In this document: positions 49,540 through 60,738 of the stretch, one piece after another
Position numbering within the stretch: position 1 is the first letter of the stretch
Layout: each line of letters begins with the position of its first letter
NCBI GenBank assembly: GCA_008508345.1
Contig: QNGE01003322.1
Location: forward strand, 23,496-87,495
Direction of reading: 5' to 3'
Length of the DNA: 64,000 nucleotides
From: Paragonimus westermani
Lineage: Eukaryota; Platyhelminthes; Trematoda; Plagiorchiida; Troglotrematidae
Notes under the pieces: generated by a model
Told to the model about the DNA's origin: nothing
Database searches by the model: none
Seen by the model: only the letters and a program-made list of their open reading frames with translations
Program-made: the position numbers and the translations under genes

Positions 49540-52500
49540 CAGTCTTACCTACTGAAGTGTCCCTGTATTCACATAAGAATTCAGGGATGACGTGAGATTT
49601 TATTGTGCGCAAATGGCCATTCTATTGACAGTTTTTTGATCCAGATGATAGAGGAAACCAAAACCGGTGAGGTTGTACGAAAGTTGGGGTTGTGAGTTTA
49701 ACTATTCTCCCTTCTCTGTACTCCTCCTTACAGCGGCTGAGGAAAAATATCTCCTCTGAGGCATTTTCCGATTTTATCAGCTCGAATCATACCCTTATTG
49801 TATTTCAGAGTAAAGTGGAGAAAAATGTTATGTTATATCTTTCCAGACACAATTCATAATCTTATTTTATTAAAATACCGAGCCTCCGGTTAATTTCAGA
49901 TAACTCACACCTTGATTGGTGCAAATTAATAAACTGTGCTTATTTTCCCCGTCAAGGTTAGACAATATCTGATTGTGTGAAGTACTTCACTACTGTTTTA
50001 ATCATTTTTGGCAGTAAATTTTGCAAATTGAGAAACTGAGCTTGGGTTTCCTAAAAGAATGTTAGAACATTCTTTTGGATGTAGAATTTTATTAAGCATA
50101 CTTATGTGACGGGCTCAAGTGTAGGGTTCCGCAATGAGCCATCCAATTTTAGTGGAACCATCATGCTTTCTCACTGCTGTGATGAACTCATCATTTTGCG
50201 CGCTCGGACTTACAACAAATCACAGTTTCACCGGTTTTTAGCGGATATCTACAGTACTCAAATGATTTGCGATTGGTGCTACACATAGGGGTAACTCCTT
50301 AGTCACCGAGTGAGCATTAATTATAACTGAACTGAATTCGTCTTGTGAAGCTTTTAATACATGGGGATGTAGGCGAAACAGACCGTGACACAAAACAATT
50401 CATGTTAGTAGGCGAACGAGATCTAGGTACCATAGTAGTGAACATCTTGAACTGTTCACAAACTATGCTGCCACGGCCAAACTGGCTCAAATAACCTTAA
50501 TCGTCTTTGGAAGAATTTCTTGAACCACCTGCCTGTGACTGTTTCCCACTGTGTGCGCCTGCATTGTCCGTCGACATCCGGAGACTAGCAAACAGGCCGG
50601 TTGTCCGTTTCTGGTGTGACTAAGGGAGAGCCACTAGGTAAAACATTGGGTTCAGCAAAATCCCAACCCAGAGAGAATAACAGAATCAAATCAATCTCAA
50701 TGAACTACACATAATTGAGGAAGAACCCTATTCGTACCAACAAAGCACTCCACACTGTTAGTCATCTACCGGCACGTCTCCTTTCATTAAACCAGTATGA
50801 ACGCCTAAGGGATTGTCCGGTGAAACTGTTATAAACTAGTCAGTTTGCCTTCAGGGAAAAACTGTTTCACATCTCGGGCCATTTTCCACAGGAATGTACT
50901 ACCCAACTCTGTAGTCACGGCTAAACCGGCTGACAGTTCTACAATATTATTAAGTTGAAAATTTGTGCTACAATCTTCCTAACGGTCATTCTAGCCCAGT
51001 CACATAGGTCGTTAAATGCACACCCTCGAGGCAGTATTGGTCTAGGGTGTTTTAACGTTCGTTGCTGACATGATTACAAGCCAGCAACTTCGTCGAAACT
51101 TTTTGTTTACTTCTAATCACTTTCTGTTTACAGTTACGAACCGCCTAGCAAAATGCTCCCCTGACTAACAGAAAGGCAACGATACACAAACAAAGTTCTT
51201 TCCCTTTCCAGTAACAATCCATACACTCATGAACGCGTAAAACCGTTTAATCCTGCTGGGCCAAGTTCGCCACAATGCATATGCGCATTATATTCATTCT
51301 CTTTTAAGTTGCAAAACAAACTGTTTGAGAGATGATTGACAGTTTGTGTAATATTGTGTAACATTGGGTGAAATGTCACGAGTTACTGGCCAAACATTTA
51401 TCTCAAATGTGTAACGTTCTCTGTAATCACACAAACCTCATTTACCAACAATAAGTGAAACTTATTTCGTTCAGCCATTCTGATGTACAACATATATATT
51501 GATTTCAACTAATGATTACTTCCACAGACTCATGAATTTGTAACGCTGCAATGGAATGGTACTAGACCGAGTCTTATGGGAAAAAATGTTGGGAAAACAT
51601 ACCTCAGAGTGTTGTAAATTATCCACCTGTTGCGAATATCTTCCACGATAAAAACTCATAAAGAGCTGGATCATGAAATTCGGTAGCTTCAGCTTATGAA
51701 TACTTTCTTCTGTCTGTTTAACTATTCTGTTGATGATACATCATTTTTGGAGGTTCTCATATCACAATTATAGTTCAGGTAATTGTTCTCTTTACGCCTG
51801 TTGATTTTACGGCGCTTTAAAAGGTTGGTAATAGTGAATCCAAACGTAGGTCTCTAAATCGTCTGCTGTTCTATCTGGGAAATCTCAAGCGATCATACTT
51901 GTTTGTTCTAGTTGCTTCGATTGCTTTGGGTGTATGTGTTTGCAATCTCAACGTTTGCACATAGTAATCATTTACATTGGGCTTACGTAATACTAGGCAC
52001 TGAGCAGCAGATTGCTTAGTGGTAAACGCGCTGAGTTAACTGACAAATCTTTCTCGTAATTTGCTATAAAATATAAATCAAAGTTAGGTTTAATGTATCG
52101 TACGCGTTAGTGCATAGCATAAGTCATAATTTTGAATATAAGCAAAAGTTATGCTTTCACATAAATCACGTAGATCGCCAAATCGACAAGCTATCACCTC
52201 ATAATGGTGGCGCTCCAAATGAACTGGTAATATCACCATGGAATCAAGTGCCATCACCACCAGAGAGACCAAAACTCACATAGTCTATAATTCAAAAACC
52301 AACTTAAAACTTTGAAGGGTGTGACCATATCTGGTTGAAATTTGTCTCTGTTGATTTACGTTCGTCATAATCCAAGGCGAATGGGCACTGATTGAATTTG
52401 CGGAATATATATTGAAATATTTGCGTTGTAGAATGTCTGCAAGTCAATCACTGAGTGGAGGCTTTAGTGGACTGTCATGTAAAGGAGAGTGGCTCACGTA

Positions 52501-54360
52501 ATGTTATTATGACGGTAAAATGTGCACCAAATTCTAATTTAAAACTCGCAGTTCATGTGGTTTAGAAATGTCGTAGGTGAATACTAATTGCTCACTCACG
52601 AAAAACCAGGGTATGGTAGAAATTTCGGAGATAATGCTGTTTCGTCCATTCTGCTACATCAAGGTGTGTTAATTGTAATATTATCGGGGCGTCCCCCTTA
52701 AGTGACGTAATTTTATGCGCATCAAAACTAACACTGTGAAAACTGTTCCGATGGACAGAGAAGACTCGAGTTCAAATGCCTGATCATTATTCGACAATAA
52801 AAACGTAAACTGACACAGTCGATTGCAGTACGATTGTGTTCATTTTTGTTGACAGTGGGACGCTTCCACGTGGTCATGGAAGAAACGGATTAACCGCTTA
52901 AATTATATGAACCGAATCTAATAAAATATGACTCAGTAGGGCGTACACAGATCATATTTTGAATGACCTTTGCAGAAAGTATGGTTATACCTGTGGTGAA
53001 ACCACTTCGTGACGGATGGTGTTGAACTCATACTAAATAACATGTTTTTCATTTGCTTGGGGGTCATCACTGTCTGGGATCTTAACAAGTTATCTTTATG
53101 CCAAAAATCCTAACTCATACCACCTCTAACATTGACTTGAAAAGCAGCGTTGTGATTCATGCACACTATGGTTGCTCACGTTTTGTCTTTGAAGTATTCG
53201 CTTTTGTGGTTTACTCTGGCTTACCCTAACATCGCAGCAGATGTGAAGCTTTCTATACATGTTGCTAGGACTATTTATCTACGTTTAACTGCAGGGACAA
53301 CGAGAAACTTTGGTGTTTGTCAGTCTGGCATAAGTCCAATTGTCGAATAATATTATTTGCATATCACTCTCAATTTACCAAATTTGCCAGCCATCATAGT
53401 CTAATGAATCGGTATCAAGCTCAAGAGACCTGAAATTGTTTTACGTATTGTTTCGTAACTCCAGGGTTATTCACTGCAGTAATTCAGAGCGTAAACGTGA
53501 ATGCATTCGGGATCTACATAAACAAACATCCTAGTCTAGGCTGATCAACAAATGCTGGCTGTGATTGCCAAAAGGGGGTCTACAAATTGTTTATGTCACA
53601 TTCATCTTGCCTATCGCTCCAGTGCCTTCGGAATGTGATTATCTTGTTAAAATGAAATTTCACAGCATTTGAACTCTTTTTGTGATGTTTTTGTCTTTTT
53701 TCTATGTTTCATTGCAATCTGTTCATTTCAAACTGTAAAAGTATGTGGTATCCGGACAACCAGGAGCGTAGATCACTGATTATTGCAAGGATGTGGCGTG
53801 GTAACCGTTGCCTGTGCTGGAGACAAGTCACGTTTTGTTCAGTTTGGTCTCATCGGAGGGTTATCAGATAATATTTCCTTATCAAACCTGTTCTGGAGTG
53901 ATGAAGTCTTAAGAACCATATTTTAAACGAGAATATGCATAAAAAAATCGCCGGGTTTATGAAACCAGCAAGTCATTGATCAATTGTGATAGAATAGGTA
54001 GTTGAAACACTTATGGAAGTCAACCACGGTCTAGCACTGGAGCGGAACGGTAGAACAGTTGTGGCATAAAACGACTGACAGAGTTACGAACATTATATTT
54101 GATGACTTAAGTCGGAAAATGGAGTTTGGAGGTCAGCTGGGTGTCGTTTTCTTGATTTGGAGGTTTATTTAGCTTTACCTGAATAGTTTCTTCTCTAGCA
54201 GAACATGTTCATTATCGTGCTTATGAACAACAGCACCGTCCAGGCGGTCTGTTAATAATTTGGGAAAAGGCTTGTTCAGCCCCAACAAGGTGTACGATCC
54301 CTATTCGGCGCTAACTTGCCTCACTACTGATGAATATGATGATTTTCAACAATACGTTCG
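49540..54360. other. unassigned AT-rich sequence
   Basis: Nothing recognised apart from the hairpin at 50053-50076. Frames at plus 50106-50288, minus 52090-52272 and plus 53159-53350 are open for about 60 codons without recognised motifs or convincing splice pairs. Confidence 0.4.
50053..50076. repeat. perfect 11-bp inverted repeat, heat-shock-element-like
   Basis: AAAAGAATGTT and AACATTCTTTT are exact reverse complements around AG. The right half contains AGAACATTCT, which fits the AGAAnnTTCT arrangement of heat shock elements. The adjoining plus-strand frame at 50106-50288 is unassigned, so a promoter role is speculation. It could equally be a hairpin with no function. Confidence 0.7.
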
Positions 54361-54374
54361 GTTATTCCGCTCAC

Positions 54375-54593
54375 CGTCCGTCCAAGCGATTTAGCACTGA
54401 CAGAGTAACGTGTATAAATTGAATATCCCTCACAGCTGATCCCATTCTCATAGACACTTCAGTCAGGCGCTCTCGATGAAGTTCACTGGACTCAAGTTTC
54501 GCTCCCGTTACAGCTCGCCGAGGTTGCGTATCAGTGCCATAGTTTCCGATCACAATTTCATGAGGCAAGGCTGTTGACAGCTGTACCAGTGAC
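54375..54593 (-). CDS. candidate internal exon, unknown product
   Basis: On the minus strand an acceptor-like CTCCTATCTATTGTAAG ends at 54594 and a near-consensus donor (GACG|GTGAGC) starts at 54374. The 219 bases between are open in one frame, entered and left in phase 2. The peptide looks coding (LVQLSTALPHEIVIGNYGTD, RRAVTGAKLESSELHRERLT, FIHVTLSVLNRLDG) and is less AT-rich than its surroundings. The frame is also open for a further 70 bases upstream, so the true 5' edge may be further right. Product not recognised. Confidence 0.35.
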
Positions 54594-54639
54594 CTTACAA
54601 TAGATAGGAGTACATCACCACATAAATACGGCCAGCTTA

Positions 54640-57600
54640 CTTTGTATGGGTCTGACGGGGTAAACTACCATACGTTGCAATCAAGCACATGAACGTTTTT
54701 GTATACAACTTTTCTACACAATTCGATAAGTGGTTCTTTAGAATTATCAGTGGTTTATCTCTTTTGAAAGCAGTTGTAAGGAAACCGTTCCTTTTTGGTA
54801 CAGCAATGGGCGATGGATAGATGGTACTTCTGCCCAATTTTTAAACTATACATTTTCAGAGATAATCAATACGTTTATTTTTGAGAACAACAGTTCATAC
54901 ATGGCGAATAGGAAGGGATGCTAACAGAAATATTATCCAACTTATGTTGCAGTGAACGGGCAAAAAGTGCTGGTGTGAACTTTCAGGATCATAACGATTC
55001 AAGGTAATCTGTGGCGAGTTCAACAGCCCGCGACTTGCTGGTCAGAATTGGCCCTGTGATTTACAATTTTCCAACCCGCAGCTTCAAAATGGAATTTCAC
55101 ATTCACCTACCCACCATCCGAAATGGTATGGCTACAACATAACATTTTATGCCCACAGTATTGCGTAGGTTTTAACGTAGCTGTGCGAGTTACGGTTTAA
55201 TCACATAGTTATCTGCGACTGCCACCACATCGCTACACAGTTTAACTGGTATATTCCCATCATAAAAAAGCCGGACTAGATGAGATTCAGTGGAACAACA
55301 CAGCACTGCCTGGTATGTCATTGACAGATTAAGTCATATTAGACCCCGTTAACCAAGCAGTGTTCATTTATGACAATTGAAAACTAACGTCACAATCGAT
55401 CTGTCGTAATGTCTCCTAAGCCTCAAAATTCGTAAATCTTACCGAATTCAGCGCTGGGTTTAGATAACGCACCCTTAAATACGCGAATGACAGAAGGTCA
55501 TATGCCCCGGTCGACAAAAGCAAACATTGGGTAATGCAAACTGCTCTTCTTTTGTCCTGTTGCAGCCTTAGTCAAGACGCCATGATGAGCAGTTTTAAAC
55601 GTCAATTGACGAAAGTAAAACCATTGCTTTAGGATTTCTTCATCTCAAACGGTTGCCGGGGGACTTAACACAATGTATAAACATAGTAACTTTGCGACTG
55701 CTCGTAGGAAAACAGAGGACAACTGCTATATATAGTATCGATGTCACTTTCAAAACAAGACATCGACCCTGGTAGTGACAGCTCGTGAAATCGAATTATG
55801 GAGAATCCTTTCAACAGCAGCCTTTCACACAAAACAGCGCCTCGTAATAGTAACAGTTTCAGCGAGATCCCGTGAAGTGACTCGTGTATTGTTATTTTCT
55901 ACTATGATTACCTATGTGACCTTCACAACGACCACATTTGCGGTTATCGAGTCAAATACATCGGATCGTGTCATGTGGCCCGCATAAAAGGTCTATTTTA
56001 GAGCTTCGAACAACAAGCATGTGACCACTAAGTGACTTCGACCACAAATTCTATAGTTAGCGGTTTCTTAATTTAAGTAGAAAATTGTGATTAGCTGTCA
56101 GCTAAAACAGTGCTGGCCTCATCGCAGATTAACTACATTATACACCAACAAAACTCTTGACTAGGGCTCTGGGTACCGGTCAAACTTAACGGGACGCATA
56201 TGGAACCCTCAAACGACAGGAAATTGATTCCTAGCAGTATGCACGAAAAATCATCAAGGATTATCCCCAGTTTAGGAATCTAACTAATCGAGTTGCTGAT
56301 GTTGGCAATGGAGGAGGTTGAACTCATTAACATCGAGTCAGGTTGTGAACATGAACAATCTAAGTAAGTTCGGGGTGTAGTCAAAATACCTCAAACGGAA
56401 AGTTCTTTTTTTGCAAACCGTCGCGTTTGCCAGTTTTTCTTTCCTTATTCAATAGCCATACTTTTAGTAACTATGCAGTGAACATATGAACGCAGAAGAA
56501 GGCGAGCCGAATATCAGAGAGAAATTAAATGAGATCGTTTAAGTGACGATTAACTGTTACGTAACAGACACTGTTCGGCTGTGACTGCATGGTTCGGATA
56601 GAAATCTAATGCTATTTCATTTAAAGTAGCCACTTTTCTGTGGCAACCAACACCCGAACAACAAGTCGGAAAGTCGTTTGACTGATGCCGCTCATTTAGG
56701 CTGATGCAGGTAGTGAGAAGCGGTGTCAGACTAACCTAATCCATCTGTTACATTCGCTTAATATAGATAAACGAAAAATAACACTCTACCTAGCATAACG
56801 TACATTCGTGTATGAATACTTCAAACGAGAACGAATTTGACAGACCTGCATCCGACAGTGTCATTCAGTTTGGCTTCGATGAGATGTAAGAATGGTTAGG
56901 CGGTATTACTGCATTCAACTGCTTCTGGATTTCTGTGAAATTCAACTGTGTGAACAGCAGCGTTGCTATTCTAATCGGCCTTACATCTTAGGCCTGGGTT
57001 TTTGAAGTTTTCGTTATCTAATCCATCACCGGCTACAGAATCAAAGAACGATTATCGAGAAAGATTACTTTCAGAACTTGCTTTGCAATGGTTTCAATGT
57101 CAAGTCTGAGCATAACCTGTCTGTATGTTCCACGTTGGCCACCGATTTATATCGAGTGAAGTGTTACAAATCATTTGTACGGTTCGCTAATCTCACAACA
57201 AATCGGGTGGTGTGCGGTTGTTAGCAAAAGTCGAAAACCACCACAATCCAGCTCTCTGCTTGACGTTTGTGCATGCAGGAGTTGGTTGTACAAACCACAC
57301 GATTCTCTTGATCATCAAACCCGAAATCACCGGAAATCAAGTCGACCGTAAAGAGCTTACTGCTTTTCCTTGTGCGTTACAACGCTGAAACAAAAACTAC
57401 TATATTCTGCGTGTCATGTAAGGATCTGTATAACTTGTTTTGTCGTTTAGTATATATCGTGTATGTTTCATAATTTTTGTGTGCCGCATGAACCGTGCTA
57501 TCATTTTGCCCACCCCCATGAGACCTGTAATAACACTTTTGTTGTTCTAGTCAAAGTTTTTCGAATTTATTGATGAAATACGCCCGACGGTCTATCAGAA

Positions 57601-57760
57601 CTGAATGTCAGTCACCGAATTCACTTAGGTGGGTGTCATAACTCTCTGTAGACTTTAGTTTAGAACAACCGACTGGGTTAAAATTGGTCCTGACCCATCT
57701 TAAAATTAACATCATTTTGTGGCGTCCAGGAGCTTTCTGCTGAAAGAACATGATTCAATA
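54640..57760. other. unassigned sequence
   Basis: No gene or element recognised. A plus-strand frame at 55775-55987 is open for 70 codons with a fair acceptor near 55818 but no assignable product. Confidence 0.4.
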
Positions 57761-57811
57761 GGTCACAATCTGTTTTTGATGGAAATGTGTGTTATAACCA
57801 GAGTAAGGTGA

Positions 57812-58001
57812 ATGCAGGACATAGAATGTAAAGATGAGAAATTGCGGGTCACTCTTTTCTGCGACTTAACTACCATATCGAGCAAGCCACGACGAAAACA
57901 TTGCGTCACACGACCCAAACGACCTTCTAGGCTACAACCCACCGGATACACCCATGACGATTCGAGAAGACAACAGATGAGTAAACAAACACTAGCTACA
58001 G
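57812..58001 (+). CDS. candidate exon 1 of a two-exon model, unknown product
   Basis: ATG at 57812, with an in-frame TGA directly before it, opens a frame that stays open to a donor-like CTACAG|GTGTAT at 58001/58002 and meets TGA just inside the putative intron. The peptide is basic and polar (DIECKDEKLRVTLFCDL, SSKPRRKHCVTRPKRPSRLQ, DDSRRQQMSKQTLA). The exon ends in phase 1, which fits the phase-1 entry of the next open block at 58165. If an AG at 57816-57817 is used instead, it is an internal exon starting at 57818. No domain is recognised. Confidence 0.33.
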
Positions 58002-58164
58002 GTGTATGAGAACCCACGGCGAAGGTCACGAATGAAAGCAGTCAGCTTACACGCAACACTTTGAAATGGTGAACCTGAGTAGTGCTTTGAATGAAGTTAT
58101 ATTTGAAATGGCAAATATTTGCGATGGCTGATGTCTGGACCGGATACTTTCATTGTTTTCAAAG

Positions 58165-58357
58165 TCAAATCAGCTCTCCACCTCTTACTGAGGCCCTTTG
58201 AATTCATGTGTTCGATAGGAAACAGCCTCAAGCCTTTCTACGGAAAAGCACATGTGAAAACATATCACAGGCAACAGGTTGAAAAAACGAAATGTGATAT
58301 CAAGACTCTGGGATATTTGTCAAAAATGACTTCCGCTACTTTCTCTCCCTTTCTACA
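58165..58357 (+). CDS. candidate exon 2 of a two-exon model, unknown product
   Basis: A good acceptor (TACTTTCATTGTTTTCAAAG, ending at 58164) and a consensus donor (CTACA|GTGAGT at 58357/58358) enclose 193 bases open in one frame. Joined to 57812-58001 across a 163-base GT...AG intron, the frame continues with a valine codon made across the junction. Peptide segments: SALHLLLRPFEFMCSIGNSL, YGKAHVKTYHRQQVEKTKCD, SATFSPFL. It leaves in phase 2. No family is recognised. Confidence 0.35.
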
Positions 58358-58482
58358 GTGAGTTTTCTCTTTTAACTTGGATCGTGATGAGACGTCAGTT
58401 CGGGATACACTGAAATGCACACAAATTTCACGCGAGGAAGATGTGCGGTTCAACTATGGGTATTCACTTTGGCTCTTTTGAG

Positions 58483-58679
58483 TGCCAAATCGCTTAAGAT
58501 CATTGCATCTAGAAGTCGGAGAAAAGTGTCTGAATTGCGGATGTCACCCTGAAGTCAGTATGGTTTGCTTTTCATCTGAAGACATAGTCCGTGTACATTG
58601 TTGTTCGCACCTAGTGAAACGAGTGAACACTTCGGAACACCATCAAGGAGATTATTTGTCGCAATCAACTGCAGAATAA
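58483..58679 (+). CDS. candidate terminal exon, Cys-rich, unknown product
   Basis: A good acceptor (TTCACTTTGGCTCTTTTGAG, ending at 58482) precedes a frame of 65 codons that ends in TAA at 58677-58679. It has a cysteine-rich stretch (EKCLNCGCHPEVSMVC, then RVHCCSH) that might bind metal, but the spacing fits no finger I know. Phase from this acceptor does not match the phase-2 donor at 58357; a weaker AG at 58497-58498 would. The PLE relic begins about 360 bases further on, so an element-derived origin is possible. Confidence 0.27.
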
Positions 58680-59039
58680 CCTGTGAACAACGCAGATGTT
58701 TTGTTCACTAGCTGAAATCATCGGTAGGTCACAGCAGTATTTATAGATGTGTGAATGACATTCTACGTATACTCGATGACAATGTTATTCCGAATGACAC
58801 CTCGGCCAAATTCTACTGTGACCCCAAAGTTGACAAATTCTGTCGGAGAGTGAGATGAACAGTTAATTGAGCTGTCCGGGTGTAAGTATACGTCGGTGCG
58901 CTGGTGGCCCAGTTCAACTCAAGCTGTGCAGGAGTGGCACGTGAAATGGTTGATACATTCATTTCAACACTTCTGTGCCACATCCCTAGAAAAAAGTTAG
59001 TTGTCTGGTTGATGGGCAGAGCACGGATAACAGCACTGC

Positions 59040-59625
59040 CGAAGAGTTGAAATTCATACGTACAAGATTCGTACAGAATAATTATCCACAAACGTTAACA
59101 GAAAAAGCCATGCGAATAACTGAATTTAACCCAAAAGAAAGTCGTGCTGTTCAGACTAACATCAGTGGTGATATGCTTGCTGAAACAATCAAACGTAGTC
59201 CCCCAAGTCCAGTTACTAAAATGCCTGGCGTCATTAGCTTACGTGTCCAATTTAGTTCCAGTCGGTTTTGTGCACAATATAAAAGATAGGATGTCTGCCT
59301 CTGCAGCTACGTTCTTCGTATACTCATTTACATGTTATTATAGGATCAATTACGTTGGCCGCACGACCACACGCTTACCTGAACATCACCCAGTTTGGTA
59401 GTCATCCAACAGCTCCATACCCTCATACTTGGCGTACTTGTACCACTCGGTCACAGTCACTGAGTCATTATGCTCAAGCTTCTTAGTTTAAGTTCCCAGC
59501 AGAAGGCGAAGAGGCATAGGTTTCTGTGCACGACTGAGGCTACGGGAGTCCGCCTGCACGACCCATCTTTTGAGTTCAAAAACCCTTCATTAAGGCTTTG
59601 GAACTACCTCGATCAGCCATCTATC
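59040..59625 (+). mobile_element. Penelope-like element relic 3 (C-terminal half)
   Basis: Plus-strand frames follow the C-terminal half of a PLE protein. KFIRTRFVQNNYPQTLTEKA (from 59050) matches the LxxLLxxNGYPxxFIxxxM segment after the RT. Near 59280, KDRMSASAATFFVYSFTCYY matches KDxLPxxxxSxCIYxFTCxC. INYVGRTTTRLPEHHPVW (59346-59399) matches the GIY-YIG core and helix (YIGRTTRxLxxRxxEHxPxW), with Gly and Arg of IGRT kept. At 59505-59621, RHRFLCTTEATGVRLHDPSF and LRLWNYLDQP match the TAEAxxIRxxxPxLCVQK...LPWP tail. The RT catalytic part is not found upstream. At least two frame changes; inactive. Confidence 0.75.
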
Positions 59626-60738
59626 CCTTAAGCTTCTGACTATAACTGAGCATTGATCTGACTCACCTTACTGACCAAACCTTCTCGGCCCCCTTCTTAA
59701 TAATTGCCTCGCAAAATCGTGATAAAATGTGATGTAACTGAAAAGCTGAGAACTAGCGTTTTTGCTACGATCTATCTTCCACGAATCCACCCGGAATTTT
59801 TACACGATAATTAACATCATCCAAACAACCAGCTTCCGAATTGCACTCACGTTGAAATCGGTTGAACGAAACAAAATTTTGCCTCGAGTAGGATTCCACA
59901 GCCAGGCTGTATGTGGACAACTAACAACATTCAGGTATGCTGAGTTGAATCCCTTGTAGTATGCAGAGATAAGTACTCAAAAGGCGAGGATTATAAGTAA
60001 ACAAGAAAATCCAACTCATCATTCACAGGATAAGTAAACAGAGAATATCCAATTCCTAATGCAACATTCTTGCCTCCAAACCTTGCTTAGTGATTGAAAC
60101 CGTGTTTTCACCTAGATCTAGAAGATTGTTTTTTTTCGGCAGAATGAAACTCTCGATTGTGTGCGGTATACAGCAACCTTGGCAAAGGCAATCGTTGTTA
60201 AAGTTGATGAGTCTAATTAGTGTTGAGCTTCACGCTATTGTGCCCGAGGGACTTTTATGAGCACAGATTCCTGGGATGCGCAGTTAGACACTGGTAACTT
60301 TGTTAACGGTAGACAGTTATTGCCATATTATTCAGTGATATTATCTAGCTGTTCACAAGTGGGTCCAAACTGTTTCATACCAGTCCTTGTACTGATGTAG
60401 TAGTATTAGTTTGCGAACCGTTGTGTTTGAAACTGTTTTGGTCATATTGTCATTTAACCATTGAAGGGTGCTTGGTATGAACAAAAAGATCCGGGTGTGT
60501 AATGATCGTATAATATAGTTTTAAGCAAGTAAGGTGTGAAGCAATGAGAAAAACGTGCGTGGCACTAGTATAGTTACATAAGCTCGTTAGTACAACCAGA
60601 CCTCTAGGCACTCGTGACGTTACACCGGCGTTGTGGTTTTATCTACCCAATGTGTTTTATACGGTTGCATGTTCAAATGCAAAATTTGTTTGTGAGTAAA
60701 TCAATTAATGCAGCCATCAACTGTCTGCCCTGAGTATT

